A DNA stretch of 54,505 nt, from the NCBI GenBank assembly GCA_002419145.1, contig DIFN01000062.1, positions 382-54,886 of the forward strand. The letters run 5' to 3'. The notes beneath the pieces are model-generated. The model did no database searches, had not been told where the DNA came from, and saw nothing but the letters and a program-made list of their open reading frames with translations. Below, piece by piece: positions 34,137 to 43,761 of the stretch. The first letter of the stretch is position 1, and every line of letters starts with the position of its first letter. The translations under genes were made by a program, and so were the position numbers. The stretch is from Mageeibacillus sp. UBA5747 (GTDB lineage: Bacteria > Bacillota > Clostridia > Saccharofermentanales > UBA5734).

Positions 34137-34808
34137 ATGCCTACCCCTCGTTTTCAGGCCGTCCTGTTTGATTTGGATGGCACTTTGCTCGATACCCTGG
34201 CCGACTTGGCCGCAGCCTGCAATGCGGCGCTGCGCCAGCATGGCTGTGCCCAGCTCAGTGAAGAAACAATCAAGACCTACATCGGCTATGGCGCTCGCCA
34301 ACTGGTTGAATCGGCTGTGCGAGCCAGCCGCCCGACTTGGCCAGATGAAAAAATCGAACCGGTCTACCGGACCTACCGTGAAATCTATGGCCGTGACTGG
34401 CATGTGAAAACAACGCTTTACCCTGGGATCGAACAGCTTATTTCAGATCTGAAAGGCGCTGGAATCAAGCTGGCTGTCCTGTCCAACAAGCCTCATGAAA
34501 GCACGCTGGAAGTCATCAACTACTATTTCCCGGAAAGGACCTTTGACCTCTGCTACGGCCAGCTCAACCCGTTTCCAACCAAACCAGACCCGGCCTTGGC
34601 GTTGCACATTGCCCAAAAGCTCGGTGTGACACCGCAACAGGTAGCGCTGATTGGTGACTCCGGTTCGGACATGCTGACGGCTGTGAGAGCCCACATGACC
34701 GGGATTGGCGTCCTCTGGGGTTTTCGCGATGCCGAAGACCTGAAGGACGGGGGCGCAACCTTCCTGGCCCAGGATGTGGCCGAGCTGAGGCATTTGTTGC
34801 TGGACTGA
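34137..34808 (+). CDS. HAD family phosphatase (phosphoglycolate phosphatase-like)
   Basis: This 223-residue protein has HAD motif I FDLDGTLLDT (residues 11-20), motif II VLSNK, a motif III lysine in FPTKPDP and motif IV GDSGSDMLTA. A helical cap follows motif I. This is the Gph/PGP layout, removing phosphate from 2-phosphoglycolate or similar small substrates in the cytosol. AAGGAAG lies upstream of ATG 34137. Substrate assignment is uncertain, as always in this family. Confidence 0.9.
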   Translation: MPTPRFQAVLFDLDGTLLDTLADLAAACNAALRQHGCAQLSEETIKTYIGYGARQLVESAVRASRPTWPDEKIEPVYRTYREIYGRDWHVKTTLYPGIEQLISDLKGAGIKLAVLSNKPHESTLEVINYYFPERTFDLCYGQLNPFPTKPDPALALHIAQKLGVTPQQVALIGDSGSDMLTAVRAHMTGIGVLWGFRDAEDLKDGGATFLAQDVAELRHLLLD

Positions 34809-34827
34809 TGCCGAAGAAAGTGACCGG

Positions 34828-36024
34828 ATGAAACCACCTGCCGTATGTTCAAAGACCGCGGAGCCTGGCGCAGCTCTGCACCAGCCTTGGCATAGCCGCG
34901 ACTGGTCCCGCCATACGCGCATGCTCTGGCTGATTTTGCTGCCGCTTCCGTTTCTGCTGCGCAAGTTGCTGGCGGCTGCACCGGAATGGGTCGAGCAGAC
35001 CTATATCCGGCACATTTTTCCCCTCTGGTCCGCGCCTTTCCGGACCTTTTCCGCCACCGTGCCGTTTTCCCTGACCGAACTGGCAGTGGTTCTCTTGCCC
35101 GTCATCCTGATCCTCTGGATGGCAGCAGCCAGGCGCGCCGTGCGCACCCATCGGGGTCAACGCTTTTTTCGCCGCTCCCTTAGCACCTTCGGCTGGATTG
35201 TGACAATTGCCGCCTGGCAATTCATGCTGCTGCATGGCATTGCCTACACCCGTGAGCCAGTCTCTGACAGTTTTGGTCTGCCCTCCCGCGCCCGCCCGGC
35301 CCAGGAGGTCGCTGCCGCACTGGTTTGGACAGCTCGCCAGGCTGAATTGGCTCGCACAGCTTGCCAGGAAGATGGCGCAGGTGTTTTTACACTGCAAAAG
35401 CCCTTGCGGGATACGCTCGATGCTGCCCGCGCAGGCTATCGCGCTGCTGCTCAGGACTGGCCTTTGCTCGCGATCGCACCACCGGCCCGGCCCAAACCCG
35501 TCCTGCTGTCCCATTTCTGGTCTTACACCGGGATCACCGGCCTGTATAACCCTTTGTGGGTGGAGGCCAATGTTAACATCGATCAACCTGCCTACCTGCT
35601 GCCGGCAGCAGCCGGCCATGAGATCGCCCACACGCTGGGTTTTGCTCGTGAGGATGAAGCCGGATTTATCAGCTTTCTGGCAGGGATTGCCCATCCGGAT
35701 CCGGATTACCGCTACAGCAGTTATGCGGATGCCACGATCCGGCTTTTGAACAGCCTGGCTGCAATTGATCCCGACCTCTATCAGGAAACAGTTGCGCAGA
35801 TTGGTGACGGCTTATGGCGTGATATCGCTGCCGCCAATGACTATTGGCAGCAGTTTGAAGGACCGGCCCAGGAAACATCCAATTCCATCAACGACGCATA
35901 CCTCAAAGCCAACTTGCAGACAGACGGTGTTCACAGTTACGGCAGGATGGTCGATCTTCTGTTAGCGTGGTATGAACAGAACCAGATGCAACAGACCCTG
36001 CCGGAGGCTTTACCCACCCCATGA
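34828..36024 (+). CDS. DUF3810-type membrane protein with HExxH motif
   Basis: This 398-residue protein has three hydrophobic segments in its first 135 residues, then a soluble extracytoplasmic domain. AGHEIAHTLGFAREDEAGF contains HExxH plus downstream acidic residues, a metalloprotease-like site. The combination fits the DUF3810 family, whose role is unknown. The stop overlaps hemZ as ATGA. A membrane-anchored zinc peptidase acting on the cell envelope is a reasonable inference. Confidence 0.82.
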   Translation: MKPPAVCSKTAEPGAALHQPWHSRDWSRHTRMLWLILLPLPFLLRKLLAAAPEWVEQTYIRHIFPLWSAPFRTFSATVPFSLTELAVVLLPVILILWMAAARRAVRTHRGQRFFRRSLSTFGWIVTIAAWQFMLLHGIAYTREPVSDSFGLPSRARPAQEVAAALVWTARQAELARTACQEDGAGVFTLQKPLRDTLDAARAGYRAAAQDWPLLAIAPPARPKPVLLSHFWSYTGITGLYNPLWVEANVNIDQPAYLLPAAAGHEIAHTLGFAREDEAGFISFLAGIAHPDPDYRYSSYADATIRLLNSLAAIDPDLYQETVAQIGDGLWRDIAAANDYWQQFEGPAQETSNSINDAYLKANLQTDGVHSYGRMVDLLLAWYEQNQMQQTLPEALPTP

Positions 36025-37535
36025 TGATCCAGATGATCGGACACACCTATGATTTTGCCCTTGCGGACGTCTTGCGCCTTTTTTTCGGCCAGGCCTTGCG
36101 CCTGCAGCCGGACAGACTGGCGGCGGGCCAGGAAGCCTGGTATCTGGAAAGCCTTGTCCATTTGAGCCCACCCAGCCAGTCTGGCTCATCTCCAGCCCAG
36201 ATTGACACTGCCCAGGTCGCCCAGGTCCGGACCAGCCTGTGGTTGACAGAAGCTGATCGCGCATCCAACCAGCCGCCTACCCTGATCCATGAGGATTTTG
36301 TCCCCCCTGAATCTGTACGCCGTGAGCTCAAGCGCCAGCTCTACGTCCTTTTGGAGCGGATCACGGATGTCCATTTTCCCTGGGGATCGCTGACTGGGGT
36401 CCGTCCCACCCAGGTGGTAGAACAGATCCTGGCTGAGAATCCTTCCCCGGAAAAGGCACAGTCCGAACTGGTGGAGATCTGGCGTGTTTCACCCCCAAAG
36501 GCTAGCCTTGCCGTCCGGACAGCTTTGTCTGAGCAGCGCGTGCTCGCGCAACTTCCCATGGATGAACCGCTGATTTATGCCGGCATCCCTTTTTGCCCCA
36601 GCCGCTGCGCCTATTGCAGTTTTATTTCCCAGGATGCCCAGCGCAGGAAAGACCAGCTCGAGCCTTATGTGTCCGCCTTGCTCGAGGAAGCCAGACGGAC
36701 CTTTACTGCTTTGCCGGTGCGATCCTCAGCCTTCTACCTTGGCGGTGGCACCCCGACCAGCTTGCCAGAACCGCTTTTGGAACGTCTGCTCACAGGTCTT
36801 GCGGCGATTTTGCCGCTGGCAAAAAACGCGGAAATCACGGTGGAAGCCGGCCGTCCCGATACCCTCACACCAGGAAATTTGCGCTTGCTCCGGGAGTTTG
36901 GAGCGACGCGGATTTGCATCAACCCCCAGACCTTCCATGAGCACACTCTGCAGCGGATTGGCCGTAACCACTCGGTCGAGCAGATTCATACGGCCATGGC
37001 CATGGCCCGGAAGGCAGGGTTTGACCACATCAACATGGACCTGATCGCTGGTTTGCCCGGTGAAACACCGGCGGATTTTGCCCAGTCTCTGGAACAGCTG
37101 CTGCACCTGGAGCCAGAAAGCGTCACGATTCACACTCTGGCTTTAAAACGCAGCTCCCGCCTGGCCCAGGAACTGGGTCCATCAGGTCACAGGGACCTTT
37201 TGATCAACCGGCCGGACCAGGCCCTGATGGAAATGGTGGCTCGGGCCCAGGACCGTCTGGTGGAGACGGATCGGCATCCGTATTATCTCTACCGGCAAAA
37301 AGACGTTGCAGGCGGCCTTGAAAATGTTGGTTTTGCCTTGCCCGGTCATGAATGCCGCTACAATGTCGGCATGATGAGCGACCGTCTGGCTGTGATCGGA
37401 CTCGGCAGTGGCGCAATCACGAAGCGCGTCGCTGGGCGCAAGGTTAGCCGGGTGCCTAATGATAAGGACATTGCCCACTACATCCAGCGTCTCGACGAGC
37501 TCATCTTAAGGAAACTTCAGCTTTTTGCCATTTGA
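36021..37535 (+). CDS. hemZ: Oxygen-independent coproporphyrinogen III oxidase-like HemZ
   Basis: This 504-residue radical SAM protein has an N-terminal extension of about 180 residues typical of HemZ. The cluster motif CPSRCAYCSF follows in YAGIPFCPSRC, then YLGGGTPTSL and MDLIAGLPGE. HemZ is thought to act in anaerobic heme or porphyrin-related chemistry. Many members of the HemN/HemW group are not true oxidases, so the reaction is uncertain. The start is ATG 36021, overlapping the previous gene. The stop overlaps the -35 box of the next operon. Confidence 0.9.
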   Translation: MMIQMIGHTYDFALADVLRLFFGQALRLQPDRLAAGQEAWYLESLVHLSPPSQSGSSPAQIDTAQVAQVRTSLWLTEADRASNQPPTLIHEDFVPPESVRRELKRQLYVLLERITDVHFPWGSLTGVRPTQVVEQILAENPSPEKAQSELVEIWRVSPPKASLAVRTALSEQRVLAQLPMDEPLIYAGIPFCPSRCAYCSFISQDAQRRKDQLEPYVSALLEEARRTFTALPVRSSAFYLGGGTPTSLPEPLLERLLTGLAAILPLAKNAEITVEAGRPDTLTPGNLRLLREFGATRICINPQTFHEHTLQRIGRNHSVEQIHTAMAMARKAGFDHINMDLIAGLPGETPADFAQSLEQLLHLEPESVTIHTLALKRSSRLAQELGPSGHRDLLINRPDQALMEMVARAQDRLVETDRHPYYLYRQKDVAGGLENVGFALPGHECRYNVGMMSDRLAVIGLGSGAITKRVAGRKVSRVPNDKDIAHYIQRLDELILRKLQLFAI

Positions 37536-37561
37536 CAAGCCCTCCCGGTCGTGTCTATAAT
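37532..37561 (+). promoter_or_regulatory. Promoter of the ileS T-box transcript
   Basis: TTGACA at 37532-37537 is a perfect -35 and TATAAT at 37556-37561 is a perfect -10, with 18-bp spacing. The -35 overlaps the hemZ stop codon. Confidence 0.85.
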
Positions 37562-37567
37562 TTTTTA

Positions 37568-37875
37568 AGCTTTACGCAATAAGACGAACAGCTTGGACCG
37601 GAACAGTAAGACCGACAGACTGGACATCAGCGAGTGCGGAGATGGTGCGAGCCGCATAGCCCAGACCGGGACGAAGATCATCCGCGAGCTGCCCCACCCA
37701 ACCTCGAGCCGCAACGGCCGGGCAGTAGGACGGGCCGTACAGCCTGGCACTTTTGCCGGCACCCGACGTTACCGGGCAACGAGATCATGACTGTTTTTTG
37801 GTCATGAAACCGGGTGGTACCGCGCTGTGTCTAACCAGACGCCCCGTTTTGGCTTTTGGCTGACGGGGCGTTTTT
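37568..37875 (+). ncRNA. T-box leader for isoleucine tRNA
   Basis: The leader contains the conserved T-box sequence GGGTGGTACCGCG at 37812-37824. Upstream is a stem I with AGCGAG and GATGGTGCGAG elements. GAAGATC is followed by CGAGCTGCC, which places an ATC isoleucine specifier at 37677-37679. A terminator follows at 37839-37875. Uncharged tRNA-Ile should bind and favour antitermination, raising IleRS. The exact 5' end is estimated from the promoter. Confidence 0.92.
37839..37875 (+). terminator. T-box attenuator terminator
   Basis: ACGCCCCGT (37839-37847) pairs with ACGGGGCGT (37863-37871) and is followed by a T-run. It lies just before the ileS ribosome site and is the conditional terminator of the T-box. 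Confidence 0.92.
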
Positions 37876-37892
37876 CATTGTGAGGAGGAACT

Positions 37893-40800
37893 ATGTACCA
37901 GAAAGTACCGACAAACATGAGTTTTGTCGCACGCGAAAAAGAAGTCTTGCAGTTTTGGCAGGACAACGGCATCTTCAAGCGGTCCATCGCCATGCGCGAG
38001 GATGGCCCTGAATTCACCTTCTTCGATGGCCCACCGACAGCCAACGGCAAGCCGCATATCGGCCACATCCTGACACGTGTCATCAAGGACATCATTCCGC
38101 GCTACAAGACCATGAAAGGGTATCATGTCCAGCGCAAGGCTGGTTGGGACACTCATGGCCTGCCAGTTGAGCTCGAGGTCGAAAAGGCGCTCGGCATCGA
38201 TGGCAAGCCACAGATCGAAGCCTACGGCATCGAACCTTTCATCGACCAGTGCAAGCATTCAGTCTGGAAGTACAAGAAGGAATGGGAGACCATGTCCGAC
38301 CGGGTCGGATTCTGGGCCGACATGGAAGACCCTTATGTCACCTACGACAATAACTACATCGAGTCCGAGTGGTGGGCCTTAAAAAAGATCTGGGACAAGG
38401 GACTCTTGTACCAGGGGCATAAGATCGTGCCGTATTGCCCACGCTGTGGCACGGCTTTGTCTTCTCATGAGGTCGCCCAGGGCTACCACGATGTCAAGGA
38501 TACGTCTGTCTTTGTCCGTTTTGCGGTCAAAGATGCCGTAGATACATACTTTGCCGCCTGGACGACCACGCCCTGGACTTTGCCTTCCAACGTGGCCTTG
38601 TGTGTCAATCCGGACGAGGAATACGCCCTGATCGAAGTTGCGACCGACCTCGATGGCACCGAAAAGCCAGTTCGTTACTACATGGCCGGGGTCCTGGTGC
38701 CCCAGCTCTTTGGCGAGGCGTTCAAAATTCTCGAGAAAATGCCCGGCCGTGACCTGGTTGGCAAATCGTACGAGCCACTCCTGCCTTATGCGGATGATCT
38801 TGTCGCCAAGGCGGGCAAGAAGGCTTTCTATGTCACCATGGATGATTATGTCACCCTGACTGACGGCACCGGTATCGTCCACATCGCTCCGGCCTTTGGT
38901 GAAGACGACGCCCGGGTCGGCCGGACGTATGATCTGCCTTTTGTCCAGCTGGTCCAGGAGGACGGCACGCTGCCGGATGCCGTCACGGATTTTGCCGGCC
39001 AGTTCTGCAAAGATGCCGATGCCGGAATCATCAAGAAGCTCAACATCGAGAAAAAACTGATCAAAAAGATGCCGTATGAACACAGCTACCCATTCTGCTG
39101 GCGCTGTGACACCCCCCTGATCTACTATGCCCGCAACTCCTGGTTCATCAAAATGACCGCAGTGCGCGAGCAGCTGCTCGCCAATAACGCCACTGTCAAC
39201 TGGATTCCGCCGGCAATCGGCGAAGGCCGTTTTGGCAACTTCCTCGATAATGTTGTCGACTGGGGCATTTCCCGTGAACGCTACTGGGGCACACCGCTGC
39301 CAATCTGGGAATGTTCATGTGGCCATCGTCACATGGTTGGCAGCATCGCCGAACTCAAGGAACTGTCGGACGACTGCCCGGAAGATATCGAGCTGCATAA
39401 GCCATATGTTGACCAGGTCCACATCCGCTGCGCGAAGTGCGGTGGTCGTATGACCCGCGTTGCCGAAGTCATCGACTGCTGGTTTGACTCTGGTTCGATG
39501 CCTTTTGCCCAATGGCATTATCCCTTTGAGAATCAGGCACAGTTTGAGAAGAATTTCCCGGCTGACTTCATTTCCGAAGCCCTCGACCAGACCCGCGGCT
39601 GGTTTTACACCCTGATGGCCATTAGCACCTTGATTTTCGACCAGTCACCCTATCGCAATGTCATTGTCCTGGGCCTGGTCCAGGACAAGACAGGACAGAA
39701 AATGTCCAAGCACAAGGGCAATGTCGTCGATCCATGGCAGGTTCTCGAGAAGCAGGGCGCCGATGCCGTGCGCTGGTATTTCTACACCGCCAGTGCCCCC
39801 TGGCTGCCTTCCCGCTTTTACGAGGACGCCGTCAGCGAAGTGCAGCGCAAATTCATGGGCACGCTGTGGAACACCTACGCCTTCTTTATCCTCTATGCCA
39901 CGATCGATGGCTTCAACCCAGCCCTGTACACGCTCGAGCCGGACAAGCTCGCCGCGATGGACCGCTGGATCTTGTCCCGGCTCAACACCCTGGTCGCCAA
40001 GGTCGATGCCCAGCTGGAAAGCTATGACATCACCACATCGGGTCGCGCGATCGCTGATTTTGTCGACGAATTGTCGAACTGGTATGTCCGCCGCGGCCGG
40101 GAACGCTACTGGCAGCCGGACATGAACCAGGACAAGATCAACGCCTATATGACGCTCTACACCGTGCTGGAGACAGTCACCCGCCTGGCAGCCCCCTATG
40201 TGCCCTTCATGACCGAATCAATCTATCAGAACCTGGTGCGCAGCAGCTTCCCGGCAGCGCCTGAGAGTGTCCATTTCTGTGACTTCCCGGTCGCCGACCT
40301 GAGCCTTTGTGACAGCCAGCTGGAAAAAACGATGGATGACGTGCGCCACATCGTCGTCATGGGCCGTGCCGCCAGAAACAATGCCGCAATCAAGAATCGC
40401 CAGCCTTTGTCGCGCATCCTGGTCGTTGCCCCGGTGCAGCTGCCTGCAGACTACAATGATCTGATCGCCGACGAACTTAATGTCAAGCAGGTCGAATACC
40501 TGGCCGACAATGCCGCCCTGCTGGACTACACATTCAAGCCCCAGCTCAGAACCCTGGGCAAGCGCCTGGGCAAGCTGGTCTCCCATGTTGGCGGGGTGCT
40601 GGCCGAGTTGCCGGGCCGGGAAACCATGGCCCACCTCAAGGCCAATGGTCACATCGTCATCAACATCGATGGTCAGGAGATCCATCTGGCGGAGGAAGAC
40701 CTTTTGATCGAAACGGTCCAGCCGGAGGGCCTGTTCACCGAATCCGACCGCGATTTCACGGTTGCCCTCGACACTCGCCTGACCCCCGAACTGATTGAGG

Positions 40801-41051
40801 AAGGCTTTGTCCGCGAATTGATCAGCAAGATCCAGACCATGCGCAAGGACAGTGGCTTCGAGGTCTCCGACCGGATCGTGGTCCGCCACAGTGGCAACGA
40901 AACCCTGGCTGGCGTTATTGCCAGGAACCAGGCCTTCATTGCTGAAGAAGTCCTGGCTGATGCGATCGAAACCGGACCGGCAGAAACAGCCAAGTCCTGG
41001 GATATCAACGGTCAGAAAATCAACCTGGCCGTGTCCCTGACCAGTCGCTGA
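37893..41051 (+). CDS. ileS: Isoleucyl-tRNA synthetase (long, type 2 form)
   Basis: This 1052-residue class I enzyme charges tRNA-Ile. HIGH appears in GKPHIGHIL (about residue 50) and KMSKS as GQKMSKHKG (about residue 605). The editing domain lies between them, and two Cys pairs (CPRCG, CAKCG) are present. The length and sequence fit the type 2 (eukaryote-like) IleRS, a class known for low sensitivity to mupirocin. GTGAGGAGG precedes ATG 37893. Expression is set by the T-box upstream. Confidence 0.97.
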   Translation: MYQKVPTNMSFVAREKEVLQFWQDNGIFKRSIAMREDGPEFTFFDGPPTANGKPHIGHILTRVIKDIIPRYKTMKGYHVQRKAGWDTHGLPVELEVEKALGIDGKPQIEAYGIEPFIDQCKHSVWKYKKEWETMSDRVGFWADMEDPYVTYDNNYIESEWWALKKIWDKGLLYQGHKIVPYCPRCGTALSSHEVAQGYHDVKDTSVFVRFAVKDAVDTYFAAWTTTPWTLPSNVALCVNPDEEYALIEVATDLDGTEKPVRYYMAGVLVPQLFGEAFKILEKMPGRDLVGKSYEPLLPYADDLVAKAGKKAFYVTMDDYVTLTDGTGIVHIAPAFGEDDARVGRTYDLPFVQLVQEDGTLPDAVTDFAGQFCKDADAGIIKKLNIEKKLIKKMPYEHSYPFCWRCDTPLIYYARNSWFIKMTAVREQLLANNATVNWIPPAIGEGRFGNFLDNVVDWGISRERYWGTPLPIWECSCGHRHMVGSIAELKELSDDCPEDIELHKPYVDQVHIRCAKCGGRMTRVAEVIDCWFDSGSMPFAQWHYPFENQAQFEKNFPADFISEALDQTRGWFYTLMAISTLIFDQSPYRNVIVLGLVQDKTGQKMSKHKGNVVDPWQVLEKQGADAVRWYFYTASAPWLPSRFYEDAVSEVQRKFMGTLWNTYAFFILYATIDGFNPALYTLEPDKLAAMDRWILSRLNTLVAKVDAQLESYDITTSGRAIADFVDELSNWYVRRGRERYWQPDMNQDKINAYMTLYTVLETVTRLAAPYVPFMTESIYQNLVRSSFPAAPESVHFCDFPVADLSLCDSQLEKTMDDVRHIVVMGRAARNNAAIKNRQPLSRILVVAPVQLPADYNDLIADELNVKQVEYLADNAALLDYTFKPQLRTLGKRLGKLVSHVGGVLAELPGRETMAHLKANGHIVINIDGQEIHLAEEDLLIETVQPEGLFTESDRDFTVALDTRLTPELIEEGFVRELISKIQTMRKDSGFEVSDRIVVRHSGNETLAGVIARNQAFIAEEVLADAIETGPAETAKSWDINGQKINLAVSLTSR

Positions 41052-41082
41052 AGCGATCCAGGCAGGGTGTGATATAATGATC

Positions 41083-41119
41083 CAGGCTGGACAACCTTTT
41101 GTTGTCCGGCCTGATTTTA
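41083..41119 (+). terminator. Terminator-like hairpin after ileS
   Basis: A 13-bp stem with one G-T pair (41083-41095 with 41101-41113) and a CTTTT loop is followed by ATTTTA. It lies 31 bases after ileS. TATAAT at 41073-41078 just before it has no clear -35, so a weak start for the next gene is possible. Confidence 0.65.
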
Positions 41120-41137
41120 CCCATAAGGAGGGCTCTT

Positions 41138-41866
41138 ATGCCCAATTTTGTCCCCGTTCCAGTCGCCCTGAACCTGATCAACAGCCTGGCCCAGTTTGAT
41201 ATCCAGGGGATCCTGGTGACCGTCCTGGTCTTGACCATATCGTTGTCATTCCATGAAATGGCCCATGCCTGGGCTGCCAATAAGCTGGGCGATGATACAG
41301 CCGCCCTGCAAGGCCGCCTGACCATGAATCCCCTGGCCCACCTTGATCCGATCGGCACCTTGTTGTTCATCATTGCAGGTTTTGGCTGGGCCAAGCCCGT
41401 CCCGGTCAATCCAGCCCGCTTCACCCGCGCCATCTCGATCCAGCGCGGCACCATGCTGGTCAGCCTGGCTGGCCCGACTGGCAATCTCATTCTGGCCGTT
41501 GCAGCTTCCATCCTGCACGCCGCAACCGTCCTGCTGTCCGTCGCCATAGGTGGCAACAGCGTCCTCGCCTTGCTCGAGAATTTATTCCTGTACCTGTACA
41601 TGGCCAACACCATCCTGGCGGTCTTCAATCTCCTGCCTGTTCCGCCCCTCGATGGATCAAAAATTTTCGGCGGCCTTTTGCCGACCAATCTCTATTACAA
41701 ATTCCTCGGAATGGAACGCACCATCGGCCTCATTTTCCTGTTCCTGGTCATTTTTGGCCGCGGCATCATCAGTTCAATCCTGACCGTCATCCGCATCCCC
41801 TTCGACCTTGTGATCTGGACCCCGGTCCATTGGCTGGCCCAGTGGCTGCTCCAGTTCATGTCCTGA
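41138..41866 (+). CDS. Site-2 protease family (M50) membrane metalloprotease
   Basis: This 242-residue protein has HExxH in LSFHEMAHAWAANKLGD (about residues 39-55), inside a membrane segment. The third ligand motif is NLLPVPPLDG (about 167-176), and several more hydrophobic segments are present. This is the short M50 group common in Firmicutes beside trpS and scpA, with unknown targets. AAGGAGG supports ATG 41138; the upstream open frame covers only the hairpin. Confidence 0.92.
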   Translation: MPNFVPVPVALNLINSLAQFDIQGILVTVLVLTISLSFHEMAHAWAANKLGDDTAALQGRLTMNPLAHLDPIGTLLFIIAGFGWAKPVPVNPARFTRAISIQRGTMLVSLAGPTGNLILAVAASILHAATVLLSVAIGGNSVLALLENLFLYLYMANTILAVFNLLPVPPLDGSKIFGGLLPTNLYYKFLGMERTIGLIFLFLVIFGRGIISSILTVIRIPFDLVIWTPVHWLAQWLLQFMS

Positions 41867-41904
41867 CCGTCTTTAAGAGAAACAAGGGAAAGGAACTCTC
41901 ATCC

Positions 41905-42894
41905 ATGACCAGGAAAATCGTTCTCAGCGGCGCCCGTCCCACCGGTGATGTCCATCTCGGCAACTACTTCGGGGCTCTGCACAACTGGGTCAAACTCCAG
42001 GACCAGTATGACTGCCATTTTTTCATTGCCGACTGGCATGCTCTGACGACCGGCTATGCTGACACCCATGCCTTGCATGAACACACGATCAGCCTGATCG
42101 CAGATTTTCTGGCTGTCGGACTCGACCCGGAGAAATCCGTCCTGTTCCTGCAATCTGAGGTGCCACAGCATGCGGAGCTTTTCTTGCTGCTTGCCATGAA
42201 CACCCCCCTGAGCTGGCTCGAACGTTGTCCGACCTACAAGGACCAGATCAATCAGCTCAAGGAAAAAGACCTCACCACCTACGGCTTCCTTGGCTACCCC
42301 TGCCTGCAGGCCGCTGATATTCTGGCTTACAAGGCGGATTTCGTTCCAGTCGGCGAGGACCAGATCCCGCATCTCGAGCTGACGCGCGAGATCGCCCGCC
42401 GCTTCAACCACCTCTACCAGTCACCGGTCTTCCCGGAGCCGCAGCCGCTCCTGACCGAGGCGAAAGTCCTGCCCGGCACCGATGGCCGCAAGATGTCCAA
42501 AAGCTATGGCAACACCATCTCCTTTGCCGATGCCCCGGAGACTGTCCGTCAGAAAGTCATGAACATGGTCACGGACCCGGCCCGCATTAGAAAGACCGAT
42601 CCAGGCCACCCGGACGTCTGTTCGGTCTTCGCCTTCCACAAAATCTTCTCTCCGGATGAGGTTGATTCGATCCGATCCCAGTGCGAGGGCGGCCAGATCG
42701 GCTGCGTCGCCTGCAAAAAGCAGTGCGCCGCAAAAGTGGCCGAATTCCACACCCCCATTCATGAAAAACGCACCAAGCTGCTCCAAGATCCAGACCATCT
42801 GGTCCAGATCATCCAGGCTGGTTCGGCTCAGGCCCGCGAACTTGCCGCCCGGACCTTGGCTGAGGCCAGGACTGCGGTCCGCATCGGCCTGTAA
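41905..42894 (+). CDS. trpS: Tryptophanyl-tRNA synthetase
   Basis: This 329-residue class I synthetase has the HIGH-like PTGDVHLGNYFGAL near residue 12 and KMSKS in GRKMSKSYGN near residue 195. The length is usual. AAAGGA supports ATG 41905. No T-box or trp-responsive leader is visible in the 38-base gap after the protease gene. scpA follows after 12 bases. Confidence 0.97.
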   Translation: MTRKIVLSGARPTGDVHLGNYFGALHNWVKLQDQYDCHFFIADWHALTTGYADTHALHEHTISLIADFLAVGLDPEKSVLFLQSEVPQHAELFLLLAMNTPLSWLERCPTYKDQINQLKEKDLTTYGFLGYPCLQAADILAYKADFVPVGEDQIPHLELTREIARRFNHLYQSPVFPEPQPLLTEAKVLPGTDGRKMSKSYGNTISFADAPETVRQKVMNMVTDPARIRKTDPGHPDVCSVFAFHKIFSPDEVDSIRSQCEGGQIGCVACKKQCAAKVAEFHTPIHEKRTKLLQDPDHLVQIIQAGSAQARELAARTLAEARTAVRIGL

Positions 42895-42906
42895 CAAAGC
42901 GCTGCA

Positions 42907-43761
42907 ATGGCAACCTCAGGCAAAGAAACCCTGGCGCCCAGGAACCAGGCAGACAGGGATGGATCAGATTTGACCCTGACCCTGGAACATTTTGAAGGCC
43001 CGCTGGACCTGCTGATCCACCTGATCGAGAAAAACCGGATCGATATTGCTAATATCCCGATCTCCCAGATCACGGATCAGTACCTCCAGTATCTGGACCA
43101 GTGCCAGGAACTCGACATGGAAATCGCCAGCGAATTCCTGGTCATGGCGGCCACGTTGCTCCATATCAAGTCCCGCCTGCTCTTGCCCCAGAAAATCCTT
43201 GGCCCGGCGGATGCTGTGGAAGACCCGCGCGAGGAATTGGTCATCAAGCTGATGGCCTACCGGCGCTGCAAAACCCTGGCCAGCGATTTGCGTGAACGGT
43301 ACGCCACCCATTCCGCGTGCCTGGCCAAGCCACCGGAATCCCCCGGCACGATCGGCATTTCTGCCTTGCTGGTACCTGAGCGCCTTAACCGCGATCAGTT
43401 TTTCCTGGCTTGTCAGCGCATTGCCCACCAGAACCAGAACCGCTTCAATGACTTGTCAAGCAAGATTACAACCCTGCTGCGCCGGGAAAAAGTCTCGCTC
43501 AAGGAAAAAATGCGCCTGATTTTGCAGGGGGCTGCCCAGAAGACGCAGCTGTTTTTTCACGAGCTGTTCCCGGCCGACACGTCCAGCCGGGCTGAACGGG
43601 TCACCGGTTTCCTGGCCGTTCTGGAATTACTCCGCCTGGGCCGCATCCAGGCCCACCAAGACCACCCCTTCGATGTCATTGCCATCGAAGCCCGCCCGGA
43701 GCACGAATGGAGTGGGGAAGACGGGCAGGAAACAGCAGGAGGCAAGCTCGATGGCTCTTGA
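42907..43761 (+). CDS. scpA: Segregation and condensation protein A
   Basis: This 284-residue kleisin bridges Smc heads in chromosome condensation. The N-terminal EHFEGPLDLLIHLIEKNRIDI and IASEFLVMAATLLHIKSRLLLPQ segments are family signatures. The C-terminal winged helix includes FLAVLELLRLGRI. No strong ribosome site precedes ATG 42907, so it may be coupled to trpS; it overlaps scpB by 11 bases. Confidence 0.94.
   Translation: MATSGKETLAPRNQADRDGSDLTLTLEHFEGPLDLLIHLIEKNRIDIANIPISQITDQYLQYLDQCQELDMEIASEFLVMAATLLHIKSRLLLPQKILGPADAVEDPREELVIKLMAYRRCKTLASDLRERYATHSACLAKPPESPGTIGISALLVPERLNRDQFFLACQRIAHQNQNRFNDLSSKITTLLRREKVSLKEKMRLILQGAAQKTQLFFHELFPADTSSRAERVTGFLAVLELLRLGRIQAHQDHPFDVIAIEARPEHEWSGEDGQETAGGKLDGS

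Noticed and set aside
41867..41904. T-box or trp-responsive leader before trpS
   Set aside because: The gap is only 38 bases and contains no T-box motif or hairpin.
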